A stretch of 64,000 nt of DNA from Candidatus Binatia bacterium (lineage in GTDB: Bacteria > Desulfobacterota > Binatia > UBA12015), in the NCBI GenBank assembly GCA_036563615.1, contig DATCMB010000018.1:1-64000 (forward strand), given 5' to 3'. Every line of letters begins with the position of its first letter. Within the stretch, counting starts at the first letter, position 1. This document shows positions 27,826 to 37,283 of the stretch, one piece after another. Both the position numbers and the translations under genes were made by a program. A model generated the notes under the pieces. That model was given only the letters and a program-made list of their open reading frames with translations, was not told where the DNA came from and ran no database searches.

Positions 27826-28413
27826 CTACTTGGCTTCCGCCTTCAGCGCGCTGGGCGGTGCGGACTCGGCTCCGCGTTCCTCCTTGGCGAGCAGGGTGAC
27901 CTTGCGCTCGGCGCGGCTCTCGTTGGCACCCATCGAGCAGTGGCCCTCGAACACGACGCCCTCCTCGATCACCAGGCTCGGCGTCGTCACGTTGCCGTAC
28001 AGGCGTCCCGGCGCGCGGATCTCGAGCTTCTTGCTCGCGTTGATGTCGCCGGTGACCTTGCCGTGGATGACGACGGTGCCGCCCGTGATCTGCGCATTGA
28101 GCAGCGCCGACTCACCGATCAGCAGGGTGTCGTTGGCGACGATCTCGCCCTCCACCTGCCCTTCGATCCGGGCCGTGCCCTCGAACGCAATCTTGCCGGA
28201 GATGCGAGTTCCCTTGCCGAGGAAGGCGCTCTCCCTCGAGCTCTCTCCGGCCGGGGTGCGCTCGCCCGCCGTGTAGGTTGCCATCGTCTTCGTCCCCTCC
28301 CGCTCGCGAGGCTCGGTCGCGACGTGCGCGACGCCCTCCGCCGTCGTCGGCTTGCCCGATGGCTCGCCGACGTCGCCCGACGTCCTGCCGCGATCCTTCT
28401 TGAAGAGAGCCAT
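27826..28413 (-). CDS. Bactofilin-family polymer-forming protein
   Basis: Bactofilins are cytoskeletal proteins that assemble without nucleotide into beta-helical filaments. The 195-residue protein has a disordered, charged N-terminus and a central DUF583 domain of short repeats (ISGKIAFEGTARIEGQVEGE, IVANDTLLIGESALLNAQIT, VHGKVTGDINASKKLEIRAP), then a short disordered tail. The ATG at 28413 (MALFKKDR) is preferred over an upstream frame. It lies between the atp operon and parB on the same strand. In Myxococcus, bactofilins position the ParABS machinery, which makes the location suggestive. Confidence 0.92.
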   Translation of the reverse strand: MALFKKDRGRTSGDVGEPSGKPTTAEGVAHVATEPREREGTKTMATYTAGERTPAGESSRESAFLGKGTRISGKIAFEGTARIEGQVEGEIVANDTLLIGESALLNAQITGGTVVIHGKVTGDINASKKLEIRAPGRLYGNVTTPSLVIEEGVVFEGHCSMGANESRAERKVTLLAKEERGAESAPPSALKAEAK

Positions 28414-28606
28414 CCGGAACGTTCCTGCCTGACCGGCACCTGGCCCCGACCTGGCGCGGCCGGGACAGATTTCCCGCACGAGCCGAGCGAACGAGGCCCC
28501 GGGCGCGGCTCGCGCGCAACCCGCGATCCGCTACCACCGAGCAGTCGGGATGTCAAAATCCCGGGTCGTTTCATTAGGTCGAGGCATATTGCGATTCACC
28601 CCGCGC

Positions 28607-28628
28607 GCGCCACGCGGTCGCGTGGCGC
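28607..28628 (-). terminator. Hairpin directly after parB
   Basis: A perfect 10-bp inverted repeat (GCGCCACGCG / CGCGTGGCGC) with only two bases between the arms starts one base past the parB stop triplet. It is probably the end of the parAB transcript. No T-tract follows. Confidence 0.5.
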
Positions 28629-28629
28629 C

Positions 28630-29541
28630 TCAGAGCGGGCCGCCAGCCGAGCGCGCGACGCCGCGACGGCCGGTGAGCTGGGCCGCGACGCGGGCGAGGT
28701 CGTCGTCCGAGAAGTAGGCGATCTCGATCGTGCCGGCGCCGCCCTTGCCGGGGCGGATCGTCACCTTGGTGCCGAGCGCGCGGCTCATGTCGGTCTCGAG
28801 GCGGCGGACGTCGGGATCGGACGTGGTGGAAGCGGCGGATGAGGAGCTGCGGGCGCGCGCGACGGCCTTCTCGGCGTCGCGCACCGAGAGCCCGCGGGTC
28901 ACGATCTCGCGCGTCAGCGCGCTGCGCGCCGCACTGCTCTCGACCGCGAGGAGCGCGCGGGCGTGGCCGGCGGTGATCCGACCCTCCTCGAGCTCGCGCT
29001 GCACGTCCTCGGGGAGCTGCAGCAGGCGCAGCGTGTTGGCGATCGCGGGACGGCTCTTGCCGACGCGGCGCGCGACCTCCTCCTGCGTGAGCGAGAACTC
29101 CTCCATCAGCGCCTGGTACGCGCGCGCCTCCTCGAGCGCGGTCAGGTCGGCGCGCTGGACGTTCTCGATGATCGCGATCACGAGGCTTTCGCCGTCGTTC
29201 GCTTCCTTGACCAGCGCCGGGATGCGCTCGAGGCCCACGCGGCGCGCGGCGCGCAGCCGGCGCTCGCCGGCGATCAGCTCGTAGCGGCCGCCCTCCGCGG
29301 TGCGCACCAGGATCGGCTGCAGGACGCCACGGTCGCGGATCGAGTTCGCGAGATCCTCGATCGCCTGCTCGTCGAAGCGCGCGCGCGGCTGGCGCGGGTT
29401 GACCGCGATCGCGTCGAGCGGGATCTCCTGGACGACGCCACGCGGCGCTGGCTGGTCGGCGCTCGGCGCCGCGGCTTCCGGCCGACGCGGTGGCGCGCTC
29501 GGGATCAATGCGCCGATCCCTTTGCCCAGTGCCTTCCGCAT
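28630..29541 (-). CDS. parB: Chromosome partitioning protein ParB (Spo0J)
   Basis: This CTP-dependent clamp loads at parS and organises the origin for segregation. It has 303 residues: an N-terminal ParA-stimulating peptide (MRKALGKGIGALIP), the ParB/Srx domain with the GERRLRAA box (about 92-99) and ENVQRADLTALEEA, the helix-turn-helix (LTQEEVARRVGKSRPAIANT), and a C-terminal dimerisation domain. AGGAGG lies 6 bases before the ATG. parA is 83 bp upstream, and two parS sites are found at 30.5 and 33.1 kb. Confidence 0.97.
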   Translation of the reverse strand: MRKALGKGIGALIPSAPPRRPEAAAPSADQPAPRGVVQEIPLDAIAVNPRQPRARFDEQAIEDLANSIRDRGVLQPILVRTAEGGRYELIAGERRLRAARRVGLERIPALVKEANDGESLVIAIIENVQRADLTALEEARAYQALMEEFSLTQEEVARRVGKSRPAIANTLRLLQLPEDVQRELEEGRITAGHARALLAVESSAARSALTREIVTRGLSVRDAEKAVARARSSSSAASTTSDPDVRRLETDMSRALGTKVTIRPGKGGAGTIEIAYFSDDDLARVAAQLTGRRGVARSAGGPL

Positions 29542-29624
29542 TTCCTACCTCCTGCCCCGCCGTCCGTCTGTTCGCTTTGTTGGATCTTGATAAAATGCTG
29601 TTCTAAAATGGTGGTTCGGGTGGT

Positions 29625-30404
29625 TTACTGCTCCGCGCGGCGCTGGTCGCCGTCGAGAATCTCCCGGGCGAGCTCGCCGTAGGCCTGCGCGCCGCGCGAC
29701 GACGGGTCGTACAGCATCGCCGGCAGCCCGTGGCTCGGGCTCTCGCTCAGACGCACGTTGCGCGGCACGATGGTCCGGAACACCTTGTCCTGAAAATGTG
29801 ACTTGACGTCCTCCGCCACCTGGCGACAGAGCGTGTTGCGGCCGTCGTACATGGTCAGCAGCAGCCCCTCGATCGCGAGATCGCGGTTCAGGCTCTCGCG
29901 CACCAGACCGACCGTTTCGAGCAGCGCGGTCAGCCCCTCGAGCGCGTAGTACTCGCACTGCAGCGGGATGAGGAGGGAGTCGCAGGCGGTGAGCGCGTTC
30001 AGCGTCACCAAGCCGAGCGAGGGCGGGCAGTCGATCAGGATGTACTCGTAGCGCCAGCGCAAACCCGCGAGCGCGTCGCGCAAGCGCTCCTCGCGCCGCT
30101 CGACCCCGACGAGCTCGATCTCGGCGCCGACCAGGTCGCGGCTCGCGCCGATGACGTGCAGGCTCGGCAGCATCGTGCGACGCACGGCGTCCTCGGCCGA
30201 CACCTGTCCGAGCAGCACGTCGTAGGTCGACGGCTCCTCGGGGGTCAGGCGGATGCCGTAACCACTCGTGGCGCTGCACTGCGCGTCGGCGTCGATCAGC
30301 AGGGCCGAGTGGTTTGCGATCGCGAGCGCGGCGCTCAGGTTGACCGCCGTGGTCGTCTTACCGACGCCGCCCTTCTGGTTCACTATGGCAATCACGCGTC
30401 CCAT
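29625..30404 (-). CDS. parA: Chromosome partitioning ATPase ParA (Soj)
   Basis: This Walker-type ATPase moves ParB-parS complexes over the nucleoid. It has 259 residues with the deviant Walker A KGGVGKTT (11-18) directly after VIAIVNQ, Walker A' (LLIDADAQ), Walker B (YILIDCPPSLG) and the C-terminal SHGLPAMLYDPSSRGAQAY. The frame is open 86 codons upstream, but those codons overlap rsmG in antiparallel register and have no ParA character. The ATG at 30404 is therefore used. Confidence 0.97.
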   Translation of the reverse strand: MGRVIAIVNQKGGVGKTTTAVNLSAALAIANHSALLIDADAQCSATSGYGIRLTPEEPSTYDVLLGQVSAEDAVRRTMLPSLHVIGASRDLVGAEIELVGVERREERLRDALAGLRWRYEYILIDCPPSLGLVTLNALTACDSLLIPLQCEYYALEGLTALLETVGLVRESLNRDLAIEGLLLTMYDGRNTLCRQVAEDVKSHFQDKVFRTIVPRNVRLSESPSHGLPAMLYDPSSRGAQAYGELAREILDGDQRRAEQ

Positions 30405-30512
30405 ACGGCGGCGCGCCCTGCCTAACAGATGGCCGGCCTCGCGGTAAATGGCTGGGAGCGCAAACCGTGTGCGCGAGCTGGTTTGGTTCGCGCGGCTTCG
30501 GCGCAGCGCCGG

Positions 30513-30528
30513 TGTTTCACGTGAAACG
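30513..30528. other. parS centromere site 1
   Basis: The sequence TGTTTCACGTGAAACG matches the bacterial parS consensus TGTTTCACGTGAAACA at 15 of 16 positions; the inner 14 bases are a perfect palindrome. It encodes the last residues and stop codon of rsmG (Arg-Phe-Thr-stop). It lies about 110 bp upstream of parA, as expected for a ParB loading site. Confidence 0.95.
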
Positions 30529-31191
30529 ACGCTCGCGGACGAGGAGGGTGAAGCGACGGCGCGCTCCCGGCAGCTCGTAGCGACGAACGTCGGCGTCGTT
30601 GAACGCGTCGCTCGAGACGTCGACGGGCGGTGCGGTGCCGCGGTACGACACGACGAGCCCACCGGGTCTCAGCAGGCGCGCCGCGACGTCGAGCAGCTCC
30701 TCTTCGGGGAGCGTCGCGCGGCTGACGACCGCATCGAGCTGCCCGGGTTCCTGGCCGGCGAGCTGCTCGGCCGTGCCCTCGACGATCCGCAATCCGAAGC
30801 CCGGTAGCCGGCGTGCCGCCGCGCGCAAGAAGCTCGCGCGCTTCTGGCGCGGCTCGACGAGCAGCATCTCGCGCGGACGCAGCGCCAGCGCGAGCGGGAT
30901 GCCGGGCAGGCCCGCACCGGACCCCAGGTCGGCGAGGCGCGCCTCGTGGCCGAGCGGTGCGAGCACCGGTACCGCCGCGAGCGCGTCGACGAGGTGCCGG
31001 TCGATCAGCGACGCCTCGTCGTGCTCGCCGACCAGGTTGAGACGCTGGTTCCACACCGCGAGCTCGCCGAGGTAGGCGAGCAGCGCCTCGAGCGCGTCCT
31101 CGCCGAGCTGGACGCCGAGCGCCGCGGCCCCGTCTCGGAGCCGTCGTCGCGCGTCGGTGTCGCGCGCCTTGTCGCCTGAGCCGCGGCTCAC
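30517..31191 (-). CDS. rsmG: 16S rRNA (guanine-527 N7) methyltransferase
   Basis: This SAM-dependent enzyme makes m7G527 in 16S rRNA (old name GidB). It has 224 residues. Motif I is LADLGSGAGLPGIPLA, with LVEPRQKRASFLR and VVSRAT further on. An N-terminal helical part has WNQRLNLV. The GTG start is at 31191, 12 bases after the mnmG stop. Its final codons and stop are formed by a parS site. Loss of this modification is known to give low-level streptomycin resistance in other bacteria. Confidence 0.96.
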   Translation of the reverse strand: MSRGSGDKARDTDARRRLRDGAAALGVQLGEDALEALLAYLGELAVWNQRLNLVGEHDEASLIDRHLVDALAAVPVLAPLGHEARLADLGSGAGLPGIPLALALRPREMLLVEPRQKRASFLRAAARRLPGFGLRIVEGTAEQLAGQEPGQLDAVVSRATLPEEELLDVAARLLRPGGLVVSYRGTAPPVDVSSDAFNDADVRRYELPGARRRFTLLVRERRFT

Positions 31192-31203
31192 GAGCAGCCG
31201 ACG

Positions 31204-33069
31204 TCAGGCGAGACCGGTGCGCCGCAGATGCACGCCGAGGAGCGCGATCGCGCTCGGCGTCACACCGGGAATGCGCGCCGCCTGGCCGAGGGTGTGCGGC
31301 CGCACCCGGGAGAGCTTCTCGCGCACCTCCGCGGACAGGCCGTCGATCTCGGCGAAGTTCAGCTCTGCGGGAAGGCGCGTCGCCTCGAGCCGCGCCGCCT
31401 GCCGCACCAGCGCCTCCTGACGGGCCACGTAGCCCTCGTACTTGAGGTCGAGGAGCACGCTCGCGACGTCGCGCTCGGGCACGTCGTCGAGCGGGACGCC
31501 GAGCGCCCGCAGGTCCTCCGGACCGACCTCGGGGCGGCGCAGGAGCTCGGCGGCGGTGATCGGCTGACGCAGCGGCGCGATGCCGCGCGCCGCGAGCAGG
31601 GCGTTGGTCTCGGTCGTCGGCGAGAGCCGGAAGCCGTCGAGGCGGGCGCGCAGGTCGTCGAGCCGGGCGCTGCGCGCGGCGAGCGCGGCTGCGTGGTCGT
31701 CGCGCAGGACGCCGATCTCGCGCGCGAGCGGCCCGAGACGGCGGTCGGCGTTGTCCTCCCGCAGCAGCAGCCGGTGCTCGGCCCGCGACGTGAACATCCG
31801 GTACGGCTCGCCGCCGACGCCCTTGGTCACCAGGTCGTCGATCAGGACGCCGGTGTAGCTCTGGGCGCGGCCGAGGACGACCGGCTGCAGGCCGCGAACG
31901 CGACGGACGGCGTTGATGCCGGCCATCAGACCCTGTGCCGCCGCTTCCTCGTAGCCGGTGGTGCCGTTGATCTGGCCGGCGAGGAACAGCCGCTCGACGC
32001 GCTTGGTCTCGAGACTCGGCTGCAGCTCGAGGGGATCGACGAAGTCGTACTCGATCGCGTAGCCCGGGCGCATGACCTCGGCCTCCTCGAGGCCGGGGAT
32101 CGAGCGCACCATCGCGATCTGGACCTCGAGCGGCAGGGAGGTCGAGAGGCCGTTCGGGTAGATCTCGACGGTGTCGAGCCCCTCGGGCTCGAGGAAGATC
32201 TGGTGGCGCTCCTTGTCGGCGAAGCGCACGATCTTGTCCTCGATCGACGGGCAGTAGCGCGGCCCGCGGCTGCGGATCTTGCCGCTGAACATCGGCGAGC
32301 GCTCGAGGTTGGCGCGGATGATCTCGTGCGTCCGGGCGGTGGTGTAGGTGATGTGGCAGGGCACCTGGGGCTGCCGGATCGCGTCGGTGCGGAACGAGAA
32401 GGGCGCGGGCGGGTCGTCCCCGGGCTGCAGCTCGAGGCGGTCGAAATCGATCGTGCGCGCGTCGAGGCGCGGACAGGTCCCGGTCTTGAGCCGCCCGACC
32501 CGGAAGCCCAGGGCCTCGAGGCAGGGGCTCAGGCCCTCCGAGGCGGCGTCTCCCGCGCGGCCACCGGGCAGGCTGCGCTCGCCGACGTGCATCAGCCCGC
32601 GCAGGAAGGTGCCCGTGGTCAGCACGACGGCCTCGCCGAGGAAGGTCTCGCCGAGCGCGGTCTCCACACCCACGACCCGCGTCGCCTCGACCAGCAAGCG
32701 CTCGACCGACGCCTGGCGCACGAGGAGCCCGGACATGCGCTCGACGAGCGCCTTCATGTAGCGGCGGTAGGCCGCCTTGTCGGCCTGCGCGCGGGTCGCC
32801 CGCACCGCCGGTCCCTTGCGCATGTTGAGCGTGCGGAACTGGATGCCGGTCGCGTCGATCGCGAGCGCCATCTCGCCGCCGAGGGCGTCGATCTCCTTGA
32901 CCAGGTGTCCCTTGCCGACCCCGCCGATCGCCGGGTTGCAGGACATCTGTCCGATGTGGTCGAGGTTCTGCGTCAGCAGCAGCGTCTCGGCGCCCATCCG
33001 GACGCTGGCGCTCGCCGCCTCGATGCCGGCGTGCCCGGCGCCGACGACGATGACGTCAAACCGTTTCAC
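31204..33069 (-). CDS. mnmG: tRNA uridine-5-carboxymethylaminomethyl modification enzyme MnmG
   Basis: This FAD/NADH-dependent partner of MnmE builds cmnm5U at the tRNA wobble position (old name GidA). It has 621 residues. The FAD motif is VGAGHAG near residue 9, with [22 protein letters not shown] (residues about 48-69) typical, and [17 protein letters not shown] and [17 protein letters not shown] toward the middle. The start is a GTG inside a parS palindrome at 33067-33069, preceded by GAGGA nine bases away. The frame is open further up but overlaps mnmE without homology. Confidence 0.97.
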   Translation of the reverse strand: MKRFDVIVVGAGHAGIEAASASVRMGAETLLLTQNLDHIGQMSCNPAIGGVGKGHLVKEIDALGGEMALAIDATGIQFRTLNMRKGPAVRATRAQADKAAYRRYMKALVERMSGLLVRQASVERLLVEATRVVGVETALGETFLGEAVVLTTGTFLRGLMHVGERSLPGGRAGDAASEGLSPCLEALGFRVGRLKTGTCPRLDARTIDFDRLELQPGDDPPAPFSFRTDAIRQPQVPCHITYTTARTHEIIRANLERSPMFSGKIRSRGPRYCPSIEDKIVRFADKERHQIFLEPEGLDTVEIYPNGLSTSLPLEVQIAMVRSIPGLEEAEVMRPGYAIEYDFVDPLELQPSLETKRVERLFLAGQINGTTGYEEAAAQGLMAGINAVRRVRGLQPVVLGRAQSYTGVLIDDLVTKGVGGEPYRMFTSRAEHRLLLREDNADRRLGPLAREIGVLRDDHAAALAARSARLDDLRARLDGFRLSPTTETNALLAARGIAPLRQPITAAELLRRPEVGPEDLRALGVPLDDVPERDVASVLLDLKYEGYVARQEALVRQAARLEATRLPAELNFAEIDGLSAEVREKLSRVRPHTLGQAARIPGVTPSAIALLGVHLRRTGLA

Positions 33070-33077
33070 GTGAAACA
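33062..33077. other. parS centromere site 2
   Basis: The sequence CGTTTCACGTGAAACA matches the parS consensus at 15 of 16 positions, again with a perfect 14-bp core. It overlaps the ribosome-entry region and contains the GTG start codon of mnmG, so ParB binding here could affect mnmG expression. It lies 2.5 kb from site 1. Confidence 0.95.
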
Positions 33078-33116
33078 ATCCTCGCGGCTCTCGCGGCGCT
33101 GGTAACGCATCGCGCG

Positions 33117-34499
33117 CTACTTCCCAACGCAGAAGCGGCTGAAGACCCGGTCGAGCACGTCCTCGATGTTGCTCGCGCCGACCAGGCCGTCGAGCTCCGC
33201 CGTCGCGACCTGCAGCTCGCTGGACACGAGCTCGAGCCCCTGGGCGAGGTCGAGCGCGAGCTGCGCCCTGCGAACGGCTTCCGCCGCGCCGACCAGCGCC
33301 ACGTGGTGACGGGCGCGGGTGACGATCGGCGCGTCGTCCGCGGGCTCGGCAAGAGCCGCCTGCGGCAGCTTGGCGGTGATCGACGCGGCGAGGGCGTCGA
33401 GCCCATCGCCGGTGCGCGCCGAGACCTCGAGCTCGGCCGGCACGCCTCGCCAGGCCGCGGGCAGGTCGCTCTTGTTGCGCACGACGACGCGCGGTCGCGA
33501 CCCGCACGCCTCGAGGACGGCCGCGTCCTCCCCATCGAGCGGCGCCGAGCCGTCGAGCACGGCGACCACGACGTCCGAGGTCGCGATCCGCTCGCGGGTC
33601 CGCTCGATGCCGGCCTTCTCGACGAGGTCCGCGCCCGCGCGCAATCCGGCCGTGTCGCACAGCAGGACGCGCAGCGCGCCGACGGACGCCGGCTCCTCGA
33701 GGTAGTCGCGCGTGGTGCCCGCCTGCTCGCTGACCAGCGCCCGCTCGCGGCCGAGCACGGCGTTCATGAGCGACGACTTGCCGACGTTGGGCTTGCCGAC
33801 CAGCGTGACGCGCACGCCCTCGCGGGCGAGGCGTCCGCGCTCGAAGGTCGCCGCGAGCCTGTCGAGGGCGTCGACCACCTCGGCCAGACGATCGCCGATT
33901 TCCGCTTCCGCGTCGGGTGGCAGGTCGTCCTCGGGGAAGTCGAGGTGCGCCTCGACGAGGGCGCGCACGTCGAGCAGCCGATCGCGCAGCGCGAGCACGC
34001 GGCGCGACAGACCGCCCTCGAGCTGGCGCCAGGCGGCGGCGCGGCCGGCCTCGCTCGACGCCTCGATCAGGTCGGCTACCGCTTCCGCCTGGCAGAGGTC
34101 GAGCTTGCCGTTCAGGAAGGCGCGCTCGGTGAACTCGCCCGGACGCGCGGCGCGGGCGCCGGCACGAAGCAGCGCGCGGTGGATGCGGTCGGGGACCAGC
34201 GTGCCGCCGTGGCAGTGCAGCTCGACGACGTCCTCGCCGGTGTAGCTGCGCGGCGCGAGCATCGGCAGGACGAGCACGCGATCGATCGGAGCGCCGCCTT
34301 CGGGGTCGTGCACGACGGCGAGGCGTGCGCGGTGCGAGTCCGCGAGCAGATCCGCGGTAAGCGCGCCGTCGGCACGGCCGGCGAGCAGACGTGCGACGAT
34401 CGCGCGCGCGTCACGGCCGCTGACCCGCAGCACCGCGATCGCGCCGACCCCCGGCGGGGTCGCGAGCGCGACGATCGTATCCTCGACGTAGCCGGGCAC
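33117..34499 (-). CDS. mnmE: tRNA modification GTPase MnmE
   Basis: This dimeric GTPase acts with MnmG on wobble uridine (old name TrmE). It has 460 residues. The N-terminal folate-binding domain has [19 protein letters not shown], with [15 protein letters not shown] and [16 protein letters not shown] in sequence. The G domain has [10 protein letters not shown], the switch [10 protein letters not shown] and DTAG. The C-terminal catalytic motif is FCVGK (456-460), a variant of FC(I/L/V)GK. It starts with GTG, ends 47 bp before mnmG and follows yidC with a 182-bp gap where jag is often found. Confidence 0.97.
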   Translation of the reverse strand: MPGYVEDTIVALATPPGVGAIAVLRVSGRDARAIVARLLAGRADGALTADLLADSHRARLAVVHDPEGGAPIDRVLVLPMLAPRSYTGEDVVELHCHGGTLVPDRIHRALLRAGARAARPGEFTERAFLNGKLDLCQAEAVADLIEASSEAGRAAAWRQLEGGLSRRVLALRDRLLDVRALVEAHLDFPEDDLPPDAEAEIGDRLAEVVDALDRLAATFERGRLAREGVRVTLVGKPNVGKSSLMNAVLGRERALVSEQAGTTRDYLEEPASVGALRVLLCDTAGLRAGADLVEKAGIERTRERIATSDVVVAVLDGSAPLDGEDAAVLEACGSRPRVVVRNKSDLPAAWRGVPAELEVSARTGDGLDALAASITAKLPQAALAEPADDAPIVTRARHHVALVGAAEAVRRAQLALDLAQGLELVSSELQVATAELDGLVGASNIEDVLDRVFSRFCVGK

Positions 34500-34520
34500 G
34501 GTGCCCCGAATCTACCAGAC

Positions 34521-34549
34521 CGTGCCCCTGGCGCGGCCGCGCCGGCACG
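34521..34549. other. Large GC hairpin between yidC and mnmE
   Basis: CGTGCC and GGCACG flank a perfect GGCGCGGCCGCGCC palindrome, giving 11 paired bases with a 3-base bulge. It lies 22 bases upstream of the mnmE start. It could end the yidC transcript or structure the mnmE leader. The rest of the 182-bp gap shows no coding sequence; no jag gene is present. Confidence 0.35.
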
Positions 34550-34681
34550 GGCGAGCCCAGGCACAGGCTCCGACAAGTGAAGGATTTACTGGCGAGCGGG
34601 GCGCACCGACGACCGCGCCCATCGCGGACCAGCCGCCCCTCGGCCAGCCATCAAGAACGATTTTGGAGAGCGAAGGAGACG

Positions 34682-36340
34682 CTACGCCGCCGCCGGCTTC
34701 GGCACGCTGCGCATCACGAAGTACTGCTGCGCGATGGTGAGCACGTTGTTGGTCAGCCAGTAGAGCGTCAGCCCGGCCGGGAAGCCGATGAACATGAAGG
34801 TGAAGATCACCGGCATGAACATCATGATCTTCTGCTGAGTCGGGTCGCCCTGCGGCGGCGCCATCTTCTGCTGCGCGAACATCGACGCACCGAGCAGCAG
34901 CGTCAGCACCGGGATGCCGTACCCCATGACGTGCAGCCGCTCGGGCGCTGAGAGATCGTGGATCCACAGCACGAACGGCGCGTGGCGCAGCTCGATGGTG
35001 TTCGCGAGCAGCTGGTAGAGGCCGAAGAACACCGGGATCTGGATCAGCATCGGCAGGCACCCGCCGAGCGGGTTCACCTTGTGCCGCTTGTAGAGCTCCA
35101 TGATCTCGGTGTTCATCTGCTTCGGGTCGTTCTTGTACTTCTCCCGAAGCTTCTGCATCTCCGGCTGGAGCTTCTGCATCTCGCGCATCGACTGGAAGCT
35201 CTTCTGCGTGAGCGGCCAGAACGCGAGCTTCACGAGCACCGTCAGGATGATGATGTCGAAGCCGTAGTTGCCCGTGAAGCGGTGCGAGAAGTTGAGGATC
35301 GAAAGCAGGAACAGCGAGATCGGCCCGAACCAGCCGAGGTTCATCGCCTTCGCGAGGTCGTGCCCGGCGGCCTCGAGGCGGTCGACGTCCTTCGGGCCGA
35401 TGAACAGCGTGTAGGCGACCGTCGTGGCGTCGCCCTCGCGTGGCGTCAGGATCTTGAGGTCGATCACCGGCAGACGCGGACGCAGGACGACGGCCGTGGC
35501 GCGATTGGGCGCCGCGGCGGACAGGAAGTAGTGGTCCTCGAAGCCCGCCCAGGAGACGGTGCCGGTGAGGATCTCCTGCTTCTCGAGGTCGTCGGCCGAG
35601 GTCTGCACGAGCTTGCCGTTGATCACCGCGGCCGGCCCCTCGAAGACGTACGACGCGTTCTCCTGCTCGACCATCTTCTTCGACCAGACGAGCGCGATCG
35701 CGGGCGGCTGGCCGTCGGGGGAGGGCTCGGAAAGCTGCTTCGGCAGGACGCTCAACGACGGCGTCTCGATCGCGAGGTCGATCGGGTACTGCCCGGCGCG
35801 GAAGGTCAGACGCTTCACCATCGGCTGACCCGCGACCTGCGCGCGCAGCTCGAGGGTCGCCTCGTCGCTGCCGCTCAAGGTGAGCGACTCGACGTTCGGC
35901 TCGTAGAGCACGCGCGCGTCGGACCAGGCGTACGCGCCGCGCAGCTCGATGCCCATCGGCAGCTCGCGCTCCGGCGCCTCGGACACCAGCTCGAGCGGCG
36001 GGCTACCGGCCTCCGGGCCGCTGCGGAACTTCTTCAGCTGAAAGCTCTTGAGCCGCCCGCCGAGGGTCGTGAAGACCGCCGTGTAGAGGTCGGTCTCGAC
36101 GGTGACGTCGCGCCCCTCGAGCTTCTCCGCCTCGGCCACCGGCTCGGCGAGCGCCTGCTCCAGCGTGTCCGTGCGGGTGTCCGCGGCCGCTGCAGGGGCT
36201 GCGCTCGCTGCGGGCATCGCCGTCTCGACCGGCGCCGGCGGGGGCGGCTCCGGCTGCGGCAGCCGCTTCAGCACCAGCTCCTGGTAGAGCACGATGATCA
36301 GCACCGAGATGCTGATGAAGAGGAGCGTCCGGCGATCCAT
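34682..36340 (-). CDS. yidC: Membrane protein insertase YidC
   Basis: This protein inserts and folds inner membrane proteins, alone or with SecYEG. It has 552 residues, the long Gram-negative form. The N-terminal membrane anchor (RTLLFISISVLIIVLY), a Pro/Ala-rich linker, the large periplasmic beta domain (about 80-330), and the conserved five-helix core (FGFDIIILT is NYGFDIIILTVLVKLAFWPL here, then KNDPKQMNTEIMELYKRHKV and NPLGGCLPMLIQIPVFFGLY) are all visible. It lies in the rpmH-rnpA-yidD-yidC order with only one or a few bases between genes. Confidence 0.97.
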   Translation of the reverse strand: MDRRTLLFISISVLIIVLYQELVLKRLPQPEPPPPAPVETAMPAASAAPAAAADTRTDTLEQALAEPVAEAEKLEGRDVTVETDLYTAVFTTLGGRLKSFQLKKFRSGPEAGSPPLELVSEAPERELPMGIELRGAYAWSDARVLYEPNVESLTLSGSDEATLELRAQVAGQPMVKRLTFRAGQYPIDLAIETPSLSVLPKQLSEPSPDGQPPAIALVWSKKMVEQENASYVFEGPAAVINGKLVQTSADDLEKQEILTGTVSWAGFEDHYFLSAAAPNRATAVVLRPRLPVIDLKILTPREGDATTVAYTLFIGPKDVDRLEAAGHDLAKAMNLGWFGPISLFLLSILNFSHRFTGNYGFDIIILTVLVKLAFWPLTQKSFQSMREMQKLQPEMQKLREKYKNDPKQMNTEIMELYKRHKVNPLGGCLPMLIQIPVFFGLYQLLANTIELRHAPFVLWIHDLSAPERLHVMGYGIPVLTLLLGASMFAQQKMAPPQGDPTQQKIMMFMPVIFTFMFIGFPAGLTLYWLTNNVLTIAQQYFVMRSVPKPAAA

Positions 36341-36628
36341 TCAGGCTCTGCTCCTGAGCCGGCGTAGCGAGGCCAGCGCGATGCCGTGGCGATGCGCGGT
36401 CGGCTCCTCCGGCACGGGGTCGAAGCCGCTGCCGCCGAGCGGGTGACAGCGGCCGAGGCGGCGCAGCGCGAGCAGCGAGCCGCGCGCCGCGCCGTGGCGC
36501 TCGATCGCCTCGCGCGCGTACTCCGAGCAGCTCGGCACGTAGCGACAGGCCGGCCCGAGCAGCGGCGACACGACGAGCTGGTAGACGCGGAGCAACGCCC
36601 GCAGAAGCTTGGCGGGCAGGTCGCTCAT
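36341..36628 (-). CDS. yidD: Membrane protein insertion efficiency factor YidD
   Basis: This small membrane-associated protein assists YidC-dependent insertion. It has 95 residues with the family pattern: [20 protein letters not shown], then [11 protein letters not shown], and [17 protein letters not shown] with its three conserved cysteines. It overlaps rnpA by four bases upstream and abuts yidC downstream, so all are co-translated. Confidence 0.95.
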   Translation of the reverse strand: MSDLPAKLLRALLRVYQLVVSPLLGPACRYVPSCSEYAREAIERHGAARGSLLALRRLGRCHPLGGSGFDPVPEEPTAHRHGIALASLRRLRSRA

Positions 36629-37029
36629 TGGGCGCGTGCGGAAGAACCCTGCGCGGACGAGCGGTCGCCCGCGATGCGCGCGAACGCGGGCGCGAGCTCG
36701 TCGGCGACCTCGCGGGCGCCGAGCTTGCCGGCGCCGTCGCGCGCGATGACCACGACCGTCGTGCCCTGCGGCAGCATGCTGCGCCGCGTGCGGAAGCTCT
36801 CGCGCACGCAGCGCTTCACGCGGTTACGCACCACGGCGTTGCCAATCTTCTTCGTCACCGTGATCCCGAGACGGGCCGGACCGTCGTGCCCGGCGAGGTG
36901 AACGACGAGAAAGTGGCGCGTCGGGACGCGGCGCCCCGCCGACTGCACGTGCAGGAAGTCGCTGCGCTTGCGCACCCGCGCACACTTCGGCAGCGACTGC
37001 GGCCGGGAGCGCTCCGCGCTGCTCCCCAC
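36625..37029 (-). CDS. rnpA: Ribonuclease P protein component
   Basis: This is the basic protein cofactor of RNase P, which matures tRNA 5' ends. It has 134 residues. The helix with the RNR motif is [17 protein letters not shown] (RNR at 68-70), preceded by [11 protein letters not shown]. The Ser/Arg-rich start from the GTG at 37029 and the Ala/Ser-rich end are less conserved. It lies 13 bases after rpmH. Confidence 0.95.
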   Translation of the reverse strand: MGSSAERSRPQSLPKCARVRKRSDFLHVQSAGRRVPTRHFLVVHLAGHDGPARLGITVTKKIGNAVVRNRVKRCVRESFRTRRSMLPQGTTVVVIARDGAGKLGAREVADELAPAFARIAGDRSSAQGSSARAQ

Positions 37030-37042
37030 GCGCCTCTCCGGC

Positions 37043-37201
37043 TCAACCTGGCTGCTTGCCGGGGATCGTGACCGTGAGGCGCTTCCGCCCCTTCCGACGG
37101 CGGCGCTTCAGCACCTGTCGGCCGGTCGGGCTCGCCATCCGCGCGAGAAAGCCGTGCGTTCTCTTTCGCCGACGATTGCTCGGCTGATAAGTGCGTTTCA
37201 T
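37043..37201 (-). CDS. rpmH: Large ribosomal subunit protein bL34
   Basis: This is a small basic ribosomal protein of 52 residues. It begins [20 protein letters not shown], continues [20 protein letters not shown] and ends with [12 protein letters not shown], slightly longer than usual. Its ATG at 37199-37201 is the first gene of the rpmH-rnpA-yidD-yidC block. In many bacteria dnaA is the divergent neighbour; here that place is taken by unrelated genes and dnaA lies 36 kb away. Confidence 0.96.
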   Translation of the reverse strand: MKRTYQPSNRRRKRTHGFLARMASPTGRQVLKRRRRKGRKRLTVTIPGKQPG

Positions 37202-37283
37202 AGTTACCGCCCGTTTGGATTCGAGGAGCTAGATGCGCACGCGGCAACGTCCGCGCGCAAAGCAAACGGCGTAGGAACCATGC

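Noticed and set aside
28416-28425. GGAACGTTCC palindrome before the bactofilin start
   Set aside because: A single 10-bp palindrome without a partner site or a nearby regulator gene; not enough to call an operator.
34500-34681. Possible jag gene between yidC and mnmE
   Set aside because: The gap is only 182 bp and no frame shows KH or R3H sequence.
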